A stretch of 48,050 bases of DNA from Pirellulaceae bacterium (lineage in GTDB: Bacteria > Planctomycetota > Planctomycetia > Pirellulales > Pirellulaceae), in assembly GCA_016784735.1 (NCBI GenBank), contig JADHUC010000041.1, forward strand, positions 1 through 48,050, written 5' to 3'. Position 1 is the first letter of the stretch. Each line of letters opens with the position of its first letter. Both the position numbers and the translations under genes were made by a program. The notes under the pieces are model-generated. The model was not told where the DNA came from, searched no databases, and saw nothing but the letters and a program-made list of their open reading frames with translations. Below are positions 8,692 to 16,406 of this stretch, piece by piece.

Positions 8692-9342
8692 TTGGGAGAT
8701 TCGAACTTGAGGATCGCAGGAATCGTTTTGTGCGGCGGCATGAGTAGCCGTATGGGCTTGCCGAAGGCAACGTTGCCTTTTGGCCCGGAATTGATGATCG
8801 AGCGTGTCTTGCGGCTTCTTGGGCAAGCCGTTGATTCGCTGGTTGTCGTCGCGGCGCCCGATCAGGAGCTGCCCGAGTTGCCGGCGGCCGTCACCATCGC
8901 GCGTGACCGGCACGAAGGCTTCGGGCCGCTGGAAGGGCTGCACGCCGGTTTGACTGCGATTCGAGATCAAGCCGATGCGGCCTACGTCACCGGTTGCGAC
9001 GTGCCGCTGCTGGAGCCTGGGTTTGTACGCTACCTGATCGACTGTCTTGAAGGCCATCAAATCGCCGTTCCCTTTGACGGCAAGTTCTATCAACCGTTGG
9101 CCACCGTTTACCGAACGAATATCTTGTCGGAACTCGAAACCCTGCTGCGCGAAGGACACAGACGCCCGGTTAGCCTGTATGGCATCGTCGACACTCATCG
9201 CGTCCCAATTGAACAACTCAAAACGCGGGACCCCGAACTTGAAACTCTAGCCAACTTGAACAGCCCCGAAGACTACTTCGCGGCGGTACAGCGAGCGGGA
9301 TTTGAGGTCCCGCCAGAAATCCGGCGAGCACTGACGGCATAG
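8692..9342 (+). CDS. mobA: molybdenum cofactor guanylyltransferase
   Basis: 216 residues if the TTG at 8692 is the start; no better ATG precedes the first motif. LCGGMSSRMG (13-22) with Lys25 is the GTP-binding signature of the NTP-transferase fold, and Asp103 in GCDVP is the Mg-binding acid. MobA adds GMP to molybdopterin to give the bis-MGD cofactor. Relatives such as MocA (CTP) or cobinamide-type transferases are possible, but the LPF segment fits MobA. No strong ribosome site is seen because the upstream DNA is repeat. Confidence 0.85.
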   Translation: MGDSNLRIAGIVLCGGMSSRMGLPKATLPFGPELMIERVLRLLGQAVDSLVVVAAPDQELPELPAAVTIARDRHEGFGPLEGLHAGLTAIRDQADAAYVTGCDVPLLEPGFVRYLIDCLEGHQIAVPFDGKFYQPLATVYRTNILSELETLLREGHRRPVSLYGIVDTHRVPIEQLKTRDPELETLANLNSPEDYFAAVQRAGFEVPPEIRRALTA

Positions 9343-9686
9343 GCGCGGGACGCAGGGAAACGCGCATTCTTCGCGTGATCTCGACACATGCAGAGCCTCC
9401 GCGGCCCAGGAATGGCCTTCATGGGGAATTATTAAACAGCCTTTACGAGGAGTCTTTCAGGGCTTCACGTAGCGAGCATGGGCGATTAGACTAATACGCT
9501 TACCCACCCGAGTCGGCTCTTGGCGGCCCGGTGTCGAGAAGTCGAAGCGTCGGATAGCCGGGATCTCTCCCAATTCGCTCTTCACTTCCACCCATCGCCG
9601 TTGGGCGTGGCTGACGCGCCTCCCGCTCGAATGCCCTGCAAATTGTCCTAACTTCCCACTATGTTCCAAAGATAGGAGAGAAGCCC
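9343..9686. other. 344-nt intergenic stretch without a supported gene
   Basis: It lies between mobA and the small lipoprotein gene. A minus-strand frame (9457-9756) crosses it but overlaps the lipoprotein antisense, has no recognisable motif and no clear ribosome site. I see no hairpin, repeat or convincing promoter in the stretch. Confidence 0.4.
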
Positions 9687-9863
9687 GTGAAACGCTTTTG
9701 GATGCTGATTGTGCTGTTGGCCTTGGCCGCTGGTTGTGCTCCGCCGGCAGCGTCATCGCCAGCGCAGAATTCCAATACTACAGACAGCCCGAGCAATACC
9801 ACGACCAGCTCGAGCAACACTACGACCGCGGCCGTGGATGTTGTACAATCGGACGCCGTGTGA
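9687..9863 (+). CDS. 58-residue putative lipoprotein with Asn/Ser/Thr-rich tail
   Basis: GTG start at 9687 with AGGAG at 9674-9678, about 8 nt upstream. The product has a classic lipoprotein signal: KR, then a hydrophobic run WMLIVLLALAA, then the lipobox AAGC with Cys17 as the lipidated residue. The mature part is about 42 residues, dominated by Ser, Thr, Asn and Ala with an SNTTT repeat, and has no recognisable domain. It would be anchored in a membrane and may serve only as a small surface or structural peptide. A hairpin follows at 9942. Function unknown; reality is supported mainly by the signal, lipobox and ribosome site. Confidence 0.65.
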   Translation: MKRFWMLIVLLALAAGCAPPAASSPAQNSNTTDSPSNTTTSSSNTTTAAVDVVQSDAV

Positions 9864-9941
9864 TACCCGGCGGTCTTGGGCTGACACCGTTGACGACCGA
9901 GTTGTCGGATAGTCGTGTTGTCTCGACTCAGTTGTACAATC

Positions 9942-9973
9942 AGCCCCATCCTGCCAGCCGGGATGGGGCTTTC
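9942..9973 (+). terminator. GC-rich hairpin, possible terminator or leader attenuator
   Basis: A 10-bp perfect stem (arms 9942-9951 and 9961-9970, 9-nt loop) is followed by a short TTCTC run. It lies after the lipoprotein gene and only 24 nt before the M24 peptidase start, so it could end one transcript or regulate the next. The U-tract is weak. Confidence 0.5.
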
Positions 9974-9993
9974 TCGTGCGCGGAGTGATTTCA

Positions 9994-11172
9994 ATGAGCC
10001 GATTCCAGAACCAATCAGTGCCAACCGCTCGGGTCATGGCCGGCATTCCTGCCGTCAATAACGCTTTGTATCACCGGATTCGCTTTTCGGTGGGGGACCC
10101 GGCGGCCGTGATCGACTTGCCAATATCCGAGGGCCAATCGCAGACGATCCTGATTCTGCGCGACATCGAGATGGAACGAGCGCGAAAGCATGCGGCCGTC
10201 GATCAAGTGGGATGTCCCGTCGACTTCGAGCCGGAGGGCGGACTGTCAGGCGACCGAGAAACAGCCACCGCACAAGCCGTGGCCGAGTGTCTACGGCGCA
10301 ACGACGTCCAGCGAGTGATCGCGGATCGCTCGCTGCCGTTGCTGTTTGCACACCAGATGGCAGAAGCGGATATCGTCGTCGAGTGCGACACGGAGTGGGG
10401 AGTGCTGGAACGGCGCAGCAAGGACCAGCAGGAAGTCGAGTGGTTGCGCGAAGCCCAGAAGGTGACCGAAGGGTCAATGGCCATGGCTTGCGAGACGGTC
10501 GCCCGTGCCGATGTCCGGGCTGACGGTGTCTTGCTGATTGAGGGCGAGCCGCTGACCGCCGAGCGGCTCCGGGCCATGATCGACGTGTGGCTGCTGGAAC
10601 GCGGCTATTCGAACCCCACTTCGATTGTTGCCGGCGGTCCGCAAGGTGCGGATTGCCACGACGCGGGGTCAGGCGAATTGAAAACGGAACAGCCGGTGAT
10701 CATCGACATCTTCCCGCGCAACCGCGAAACGCTCTACAACGGCGACTGCACGCGGACGACAGTCCACGGCCGAGTATCCGACGAACTCGCCAAGATGCAC
10801 ACGGCCGTCGTGGCTGCCAAGGCCGCTGCCATCGCCGCATGCCGTGCGGGCGTGACGGGCGAGGCCGTCCATGAAGCCACGAAGGCCGCCATTACATCAC
10901 ACGGCTACGCGACGGGCCTGCCGGACGACGACGCGTCGGACTCCTACTGCGCCATAACACACGGAACCGGCCACGGTATCGGGCTGGACGTTCACGAACC
11001 GCCGTTGCTGGACAAAGGAGGTCCCGAGTTGGTGGTCGGCGACGCGATTACCGTCGAACCAGGTCTTTACTGCCGTGCCATCGGCGGCGTGCGAGTGGAA
11101 GATATGGTGGTCGTTACCGAAGACGGCTGCGAGAACCTGAACACGCTGCCCGAGGGGCTTAGCTGGGCGTGA
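9994..11172 (+). CDS. M24-family metallopeptidase (Xaa-Pro aminopeptidase-like)
   Basis: 392 residues from the ATG at 9994, with CGGAG at 9980-9984 as ribosome site. The C-terminal pita-bread domain has all five metal ligands: Asp238 (IIDIFPR), Asp251 (NGDCTR), His327 (GTGHGIG), Glu355 (VEPGLY) and Glu369 (VRVEDMV). The N-terminal domain of about 150 residues is diverged. Predicted cytosolic and active on X-Pro peptides or dipeptides; PepP, PepQ and related creatinase-fold enzymes cannot be separated from sequence alone. It converges on queE across a palindrome. Confidence 0.88.
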   Translation: MSRFQNQSVPTARVMAGIPAVNNALYHRIRFSVGDPAAVIDLPISEGQSQTILILRDIEMERARKHAAVDQVGCPVDFEPEGGLSGDRETATAQAVAECLRRNDVQRVIADRSLPLLFAHQMAEADIVVECDTEWGVLERRSKDQQEVEWLREAQKVTEGSMAMACETVARADVRADGVLLIEGEPLTAERLRAMIDVWLLERGYSNPTSIVAGGPQGADCHDAGSGELKTEQPVIIDIFPRNRETLYNGDCTRTTVHGRVSDELAKMHTAVVAAKAAAIAACRAGVTGEAVHEATKAAITSHGYATGLPDDDASDSYCAITHGTGHGIGLDVHEPPLLDKGGPELVVGDAITVEPGLYCRAIGGVRVEDMVVVTEDGCENLNTLPEGLSWA

Positions 11173-11229
11173 CAGGGCCCATGGGACCGCATATGGAAGA
11201 GGGTCGCGACCTCGGCAGCGTCTGATATT

Positions 11230-11309
11230 GTTTAACCCCGAGCCGAAGGCGACGGTCGTACCGCAACGGGCCGCTCACAACAACCGTCGCCTTCGGCTCG
11301 GGGTTAAAC
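11230..11309. repeat. perfect 27-bp inverted repeat with 26-nt loop (REP-doublet-like, family 1)
   Basis: Arms 11230-11256 and 11283-11309 are exact reverse complements, related to the 643-736 element (shared GTTTAACCC start and GCC-GAA-GGC core). It sits between the convergent ends of the M24 peptidase gene and queE. The loop sequence is unrelated to the other copy. Confidence 0.9.
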
Positions 11310-11357
11310 GGGGAAGCCCATCCCAAACAACTCTGCAACTCGTAGTTCTGCGCTGCG

Positions 11358-12044
11358 TCAAGTCGCTCTGGCCAGACCGAACCACTCGATCTGCTTGCGC
11401 GGGCAGTATTGAAGCCCATGTTCCGCGCAGTACGGCTGCAGCCAGTCGCCGATCCGTGACAGCTCCTGAACGTCAGTGCCCAGCGGCATGAGCATGACTC
11501 GCCCGCGGTCGATTTCCGGGAACTCTTCCAGGTACAGCAGCACTTCCTCGCAGTCGCTATGATCGCCGACGACGAACTTGAACTGGTAGGTGTACGCTCC
11601 GATCAGGCGGCTGATTACGTCCGGCACATGTCGCGTGCGATCGTGGCGCACTTGCCAGTTCGATGCGGTTTCTTCGGAAGGCGTCGAATTCGACAGTTTG
11701 GGACTGACCGACATCAAATCGCATGCGACCGGCAAGTGTAACGTCCCGGCCGTCTCGATCGTGATGTGTCGACCCTCGCCACGAATTCCCTCGCACAGGG
11801 GGATCAGCTCCGCCTGCAGCATGGGTTCCCCGCCAGTCAGGACGACATGGTCACAACCGTGGTCATCGATCTGTTCAAGAATGTCCTCGACCGATAGGTC
11901 CTCGCCCTCCGGAAACCAGGAAGCGTAGGGTGTATCGCAGTACCAGCACCGAAGATTGCAGCCGCCGGCGCGCACAAAGACGCTCTGGATTCCAGTCAGA
12001 AACCCCTCGCCCTGAATCGATTCGTAGATCTCTGCAACGCGCAT
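11358..12044 (-). CDS. queE: 7-carboxy-7-deazaguanine synthase
   Basis: 228 residues. Radical SAM [4Fe-4S] cysteines Cys29, Cys33 and Cys36 in CNLRCWYC, preceded by the family's ESIQGEG substrate motif and followed by TGGEP for SAM binding. QueE contracts the carboxy-tetrahydropterin ring to 7-carboxy-7-deazaguanine on the way to preQ0. It is divergent from queF, which reduces preQ0 to preQ1, so the 76-nt gap between them probably holds both promoters. queC and queD are not in the window. Confidence 0.93.
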   Translation of the reverse strand: MRVAEIYESIQGEGFLTGIQSVFVRAGGCNLRCWYCDTPYASWFPEGEDLSVEDILEQIDDHGCDHVVLTGGEPMLQAELIPLCEGIRGEGRHITIETAGTLHLPVACDLMSVSPKLSNSTPSEETASNWQVRHDRTRHVPDVISRLIGAYTYQFKFVVGDHSDCEEVLLYLEEFPEIDRGRVMLMPLGTDVQELSRIGDWLQPYCAEHGLQYCPRKQIEWFGLARAT

Positions 12045-12120
12045 TCGCTTCTAAGGCTAGTCCACTTTCGCTTTCACTTCATCTTGCCACAATGATGTTT
12101 TGGGCGAAAGGAGGATATCC

Positions 12121-12507
12121 ATGTCCGAGAGCTTCCGCGACACGCTGGAGACGTTCGAAAACCAGTATCCCACGCGGGATTACACAATCGAGATACGTTG
12201 CCCGGAATTCACTTCCGTGTGTCCGAAGACGGGCCAACCCGATTTTGGCGTGCTGACCTTCACCTACACGCCGGGCGAGAAGTGCATCGAATTGAAAAGT
12301 CTGAAGCTGTACCTGCAGAAGTACCGCAACGAGGGAATCTTCTACGAAAACGCGACCAATCACATCCTGGACGATTTCGTGGCTGTGGTCCAACCGCGGC
12401 GAGTGAAGCTGCTCGCCCAATTCACCGCTCGAGGCGGCATCACCACCAGCGTGACGGCCACCTACGAGAGCGAACCCCACGCGGTTTCAGTCGATGCTGC
12501 CAACTAA
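12121..12507 (+). CDS. queF: NADPH-dependent 7-cyano-7-deazaguanine reductase, type I
   Basis: 128 residues from the ATG at 12121, preceded by a strong AAAGGAGG ribosome site. It is the short unimodular (Bacillus-type) QueF. Catalytic Cys34 ([12 protein letters not shown]) and Asp41 have the expected 7-residue spacing, and the QueF motif [13 protein letters not shown] follows. It reduces preQ0 nitrile to preQ1 for insertion into tRNA by Tgt. Its TAA overlaps the stop of the convergent SPFH gene by 3-4 nt. Confidence 0.95.
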   Translation: MSESFRDTLETFENQYPTRDYTIEIRCPEFTSVCPKTGQPDFGVLTFTYTPGEKCIELKSLKLYLQKYRNEGIFYENATNHILDDFVAVVQPRRVKLLAQFTARGGITTSVTATYESEPHAVSVDAAN

Positions 12508-13913
12508 AACTGATCGCCGCCGCCCAGCTTTTCCTCCACCTTATCGGCTTGCCAGGCTACGGCGGTCATCACTCGGGTCACCTCCAAAGGATCGGCCGTG
12601 TCGGCCAACTGGTTGGCTTGCACGACAACCATCTCGCCCGATCCGGTGTTCTGGACCGCGAATGCGCCGTGGACCATCTTCATGTTGTATCGCAACAGCG
12701 CCATGGCGTTTTTCTCCGAGACGGGCCCACAGATCGATGTGTATGAAATCACATTGTGACCTTCCTCGTCTTTGCCGTTGAAGTCGACCGCAACCGTTTG
12801 TTTGCGCAACGCACCGATCGGCACGGTCACCTGCAAGACGTTCCCGGTCTCCTGGATTCGCCAGCCTGCGGAATCGACGACCGAACGCACGATTTGTTTC
12901 GGATCCGCTGCCGCTGTGGCGGGAGCAAGATCACCGAAGTCCAGCCCACCGGCCGCACCCGCGGCCGTTCCGGCGGCGGCCGCTGCAGCTCCGGCGATTG
13001 GAGCCGCAGGCGGCGTTTGCGGTGCTCCTGGCGGAGCCTGTTGGGGCACCATTGGATTCTGGCCTCCGGCCATGGCCTGCTGGATCATCCCAGGCATCAT
13101 CATGCCGAAGCCGGCACCCATTCCCATTCCCATCGCATTGCCACCCATGCCGCCTCCGGACTGCTCGGCCATCTTCGACATGCTGTTCGCGGCTTGGTAC
13201 ATGGTGAAAGCCTGCAGGTCGCCGATTGCGCCCATGCTGCTGCGGGCGTCGATGGCTTTCTGTACCTCTTCGGGCGGTGTGATGGCGTTGATGAAAAAGT
13301 CGGCCATTTCCAAACCGTACTTGCCGAAATCCTCGCCAAGCTTTGCCCGCGTGCCAGCGGCGATCTCGTCGAACTTGGCCGGCAGATCCAACATGCTTAT
13401 CTGCGCCGTGCCCAACAGGTCGGTCAAACGAGACACGATCAGGTCTTTTAGGAACGACGATATCTCGTCCGTCGTGTACTTGCCCTGCGTTCCGACCAGT
13501 GTATTTATTAAGGTTGCCGAATCGGTCACTCGGAACGAGAACTTGCCGAAGCTGCGCAGCCGCACAACGCCGAAGTCCTTGTCCCGAACCGTGATCGGTT
13601 GCCGCGTGCCCCACTTTTGATCCAGGAATGTCTGCTTTCCGACAAAATAGACTTGGGCCGTGAACGGCGACTTCTGCCACGGAATGGTCAAGATGCGCGT
13701 AAGGATTGGGACATTAGCGGTAGTGAGCGTATAGCGCCCAGGTCCGAACGTATCCATCGCCTTGCCGTCTCGGAAGAAAACTCCCTCTTGGCTTTCTTGG
13801 ACGATCAACTGCGCACCGTACTTGATGTCCGCAGAACCCTCCGGCGGGATGCGGTGGACGATCGAACGGTTCGATTGGTCGAAGAATTCGAGGACTTCCA
13901 AGCGGATTCCCAT
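12504..13913 (-). CDS. SPFH-domain protein with low-complexity linker and C-terminal YbjN/CesT-like domain
   Basis: 469 residues from the ATG at 13913 (GAAGGAAAC upstream); the longer frame to 14054 runs through repeat DNA. The SPFH/band-7 core (about 20-225) begins with [11 protein letters not shown] and resembles the YdjI 'virion core protein' family. A Gly/Met/Pro/Ala-rich linker covers 252-335. The C-terminal 338-463 ([11 protein letters not shown]..., ALLRYN..., ending [19 protein letters not shown]) has the layout of YbjN/type III chaperone-like domains. Such SPFH proteins form oligomers that recruit partners; no transmembrane helix is evident. The C-terminal assignment is inference. 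The function here is unknown. Confidence 0.75.
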   Translation of the reverse strand: MGIRLEVLEFFDQSNRSIVHRIPPEGSADIKYGAQLIVQESQEGVFFRDGKAMDTFGPGRYTLTTANVPILTRILTIPWQKSPFTAQVYFVGKQTFLDQKWGTRQPITVRDKDFGVVRLRSFGKFSFRVTDSATLINTLVGTQGKYTTDEISSFLKDLIVSRLTDLLGTAQISMLDLPAKFDEIAAGTRAKLGEDFGKYGLEMADFFINAITPPEEVQKAIDARSSMGAIGDLQAFTMYQAANSMSKMAEQSGGGMGGNAMGMGMGAGFGMMMPGMIQQAMAGGQNPMVPQQAPPGAPQTPPAAPIAGAAAAAAGTAAGAAGGLDFGDLAPATAAADPKQIVRSVVDSAGWRIQETGNVLQVTVPIGALRKQTVAVDFNGKDEEGHNVISYTSICGPVSEKNAMALLRYNMKMVHGAFAVQNTGSGEMVVVQANQLADTADPLEVTRVMTAVAWQADKVEEKLGGGDQF

Positions 13914-13945
13914 GGCGTTGTTTCCTTCGGCTGAGACAGGTATGA

Positions 13946-14093
13946 GGTGTCGGGTGTCGGGTGTCAGGTGTCGGGTGTCGGGACTCAGGACTCGGAATTC
14001 GTGTTCCAGCGGCCGTTCCGTCTTCTTTTCTTCCCGACACCTGAAACCTGACACCTCTCTTCTGCCCTGACACCCGACACCCGAACACTCCTC
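13946..14093. repeat. GTGTCGGG/CCCGACAC repeat element, copy 3
   Basis: The left side is an array of GTGTCGGG/GTGTCAGG units (five in a row from 13946). The right side has CCGACACCTGAAACCTGACACC, then CCTGACACCCGACACCCGAAC. Read on the minus strand, the inner flank TGTCAGGGCAG...GTGTCGGGAAGAA matches copy 1. It occupies the divergent gap between the SPFH gene and recG. Confidence 0.85.
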
Positions 14094-14204
14094 CCCACAT
14101 CATTCTCGCTGAATTCTACGGTTTTCCATCCAAAACGCCAACGACAGTCAGTGGATTCTTCGTGTGTGGTGGGGCGAGCGGTCAATTCGGGATAGAATGC
14201 CCGT

Positions 14205-16298
14205 ATGGGCAACGAGGGCGGCAAATCGGCAGCCGAGCGTCTGGCGACTCCGATACAGTTCGTCAAAGGCGTGGGGCCACAGCGAGCGGAATTGCTCGAG
14301 CGAATGAACCTGCGCACCACCAGCGATCTGCTATTCGATTTTCCTCGCGATTACTACGACGCCAGTCAGCTTAAGGCAATCGGCGAGTTTGTGGAAAACG
14401 AGCCTGTCAGCGTGTGCGGGGTAGTCGAGGAAATCGACTTGCGAAACACCGGGCCGGGACGTTCCTGGCTCGGCATGTTGGTCCGGCAGGAGAAGGAGTA
14501 TCTGAGGGCGATCTGGTTCAACCAGCCTTGGATGCGCGATCGCGCACCAGTAGGCGCTCGCGTTTTGCTGTCTGGCGCCCCACGATTCAACGGCGGGCGT
14601 TGGGAGTTGGTCCACCCGCGAGTCGAACTACTGGACGACGACCAGACAGCACCGTCCGGTCAGATCCTACCCAATTATTCGTTGACTGAAGGAATCCGCC
14701 AATGGCAGATGCGACGGATCGTGCAAGGCGTCGTGGCGGAATACAGCGAATGTGTCAACGAGGTCTTCCCGGAGCAGTATCGCGATGCTCATAATCTGCT
14801 TCCCATTGGCGAGGCTCTCCGCGAGATCCACGGACCTCGCGGCACAGATAGCCTTGAACAGGCCCGACGGCGATTCATCTACCAGGAGCTATTCGTCCTG
14901 CAAATCGCACTAGCCTTGCGAAAGCGGCAGTTGACCGAGCGCCGCAGTTCACCTGCGCTGCCGGCAACGGCCAAGATCGACGCTCGCATCCGTCGGTTGT
15001 TCCCTTTCGAACTGACGCCTGCCCAGAATCAGGCGGTCGCCGAGATAGCCGCCGACATGGCCAAGGCGACGCCCATGAATCGGCTACTGCAAGGAGACGT
15101 CGGCAGCGGCAAGACGGTGGTCGCCGAATACGCCATGCTCTCGGCCGTGGCTCACGGCCATCAAGCCGCGATCATGGCACCAACGGAAGTGTTAGCTCGC
15201 CAACACGCGCGCACCTTGACCGAAGACCTCCGCGAGAGCCGCGTCCGCATCGCGCTACTAGCCGGATCGCTGGCGGCAGCCGAACGGCGAGAGACGCTCG
15301 AACGGATCGCGTCGGGGGACGTCGATCTGGTGATCGGCACACATGCTCTATTGCATGATGACATTGTGCCGGCCAACCTCGGTTTGGTCGTGGTTGACGA
15401 ACAGCACAAGTTCGGCGTGCGCCAGCGAGCCGCTTTGCGCGGATCCGGGCTCGACCCGCATTACTTGGTGATGACGGCGACTCCGATCCCACGCACGATT
15501 TCGATGACGTTGTTCGGGGATTTGGACGTGTCGACATTGCGCGAATCGCCACCGGGCCGGGCCATGGTCCACACGTACCTGGGCGAAGATGGTCGACGCG
15601 CCGAGTGGTGGGAGTTCTTTCGCAAGAGACTGCGCGAAGGGCGGCAAGGCTACGTGATCGCGCCGCTGGTCGAATCGGGGCACGACGACGGCACGGCGAG
15701 CGTGCAGCAAGCATTCGAAGCGTTGGCCAACGGCGAACTAGAGGCTTTTCGGTTGGATTTGATCCACGGCCGGATGAGTTCGACGGAAAAAGAGGCCGCT
15801 ATGAACGCCTTCGGCCATGGCGAAACGCAGGTCTTGGTGGCCACGTCGGTGGTCGAAGTCGGCATCAACGTTCCCAATGCCACGGTCATGACGATCGAGG
15901 GCGCGGAACGATTCGGACTGGCTCAACTTCATCAACTGCGAGGACGGATCAGCCGCGGCTCGCACCCTGGCTACCTGTGCGCTTTTTCGGAGGCCAAAAC
16001 GGAGGAGTCCCGTGCCCGATTGGAGGCGTTCTGTAGTTCGAACGACGGTTTCGAGCTTGCCGAGATCGATTTTCGGCTGCGCGGCCCGGGTGATCTATTC
16101 AGCGCACAACAGCACGGATTGCCGTCCTTTCGGATTGCGGACCTTGTTCGCGACAACGAAGTGCTGGCTGAAGCGCGAAATGACGCTCGAACGCTGGTGA
16201 CCGAGAGCCCCGGTCTGTCGCATCCTGACTTCGCTCGCCTCCGAGACATGGTAGTAAGACGCTACGGCCGATCGCTCGATCTGGCCGACGTGGGCTAG
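14205..16298 (+). CDS. recG: ATP-dependent DNA helicase RecG
   Basis: 697 residues, the normal RecG length. An N-terminal wedge/OB region (about 10-170) includes QFVKGVGPQRAELL and the FPRDYYD segment. Superfamily 2 motifs follow: GDVGSGKT near 300, DEQH near 398, TATPIPRT near 425 and QLRGRISRG in motif VI, where most RecGs have GRVGRG. The enzyme regresses stalled replication forks and branch-migrates Holliday junctions. No good ribosome site precedes the ATG at 14205; a TAGAAT hexamer lies 6 nt upstream, so the message may be leaderless or nearly so (inference). Confidence 0.95.
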   Translation: MGNEGGKSAAERLATPIQFVKGVGPQRAELLERMNLRTTSDLLFDFPRDYYDASQLKAIGEFVENEPVSVCGVVEEIDLRNTGPGRSWLGMLVRQEKEYLRAIWFNQPWMRDRAPVGARVLLSGAPRFNGGRWELVHPRVELLDDDQTAPSGQILPNYSLTEGIRQWQMRRIVQGVVAEYSECVNEVFPEQYRDAHNLLPIGEALREIHGPRGTDSLEQARRRFIYQELFVLQIALALRKRQLTERRSSPALPATAKIDARIRRLFPFELTPAQNQAVAEIAADMAKATPMNRLLQGDVGSGKTVVAEYAMLSAVAHGHQAAIMAPTEVLARQHARTLTEDLRESRVRIALLAGSLAAAERRETLERIASGDVDLVIGTHALLHDDIVPANLGLVVVDEQHKFGVRQRAALRGSGLDPHYLVMTATPIPRTISMTLFGDLDVSTLRESPPGRAMVHTYLGEDGRRAEWWEFFRKRLREGRQGYVIAPLVESGHDDGTASVQQAFEALANGELEAFRLDLIHGRMSSTEKEAAMNAFGHGETQVLVATSVVEVGINVPNATVMTIEGAERFGLAQLHQLRGRISRGSHPGYLCAFSEAKTEESRARLEAFCSSNDGFELAEIDFRLRGPGDLFSAQQHGLPSFRIADLVRDNEVLAEARNDARTLVTESPGLSHPDFARLRDMVVRRYGRSLDLADVG

Positions 16299-16406
16299 GA
16301 CACTCGTTGCTCACGTTGATTTAGCGGGCAAAGTTGAATACCATGAGGAGTCACGTCGTCGCTATCTCTTGACGACCAAAGCAATTAGCGAGGAGTCACG
16401 GGCGAT

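Noticed and set aside
9457-9756. 99-codon minus-strand frame
   Set aside because: Overlaps the lipoprotein gene antisense, has no motif and only a weak start.
13914-14054. 47-residue N-terminal extension of the SPFH protein
   Set aside because: Also encoded by repeat DNA; the ATG at 13913 has a ribosome site and matches SPFH proteins.
13946-14093. CRISPR array
   Set aside because: Units are 7-8 nt with no regular spacers and flip orientation in the middle; no cas genes nearby.
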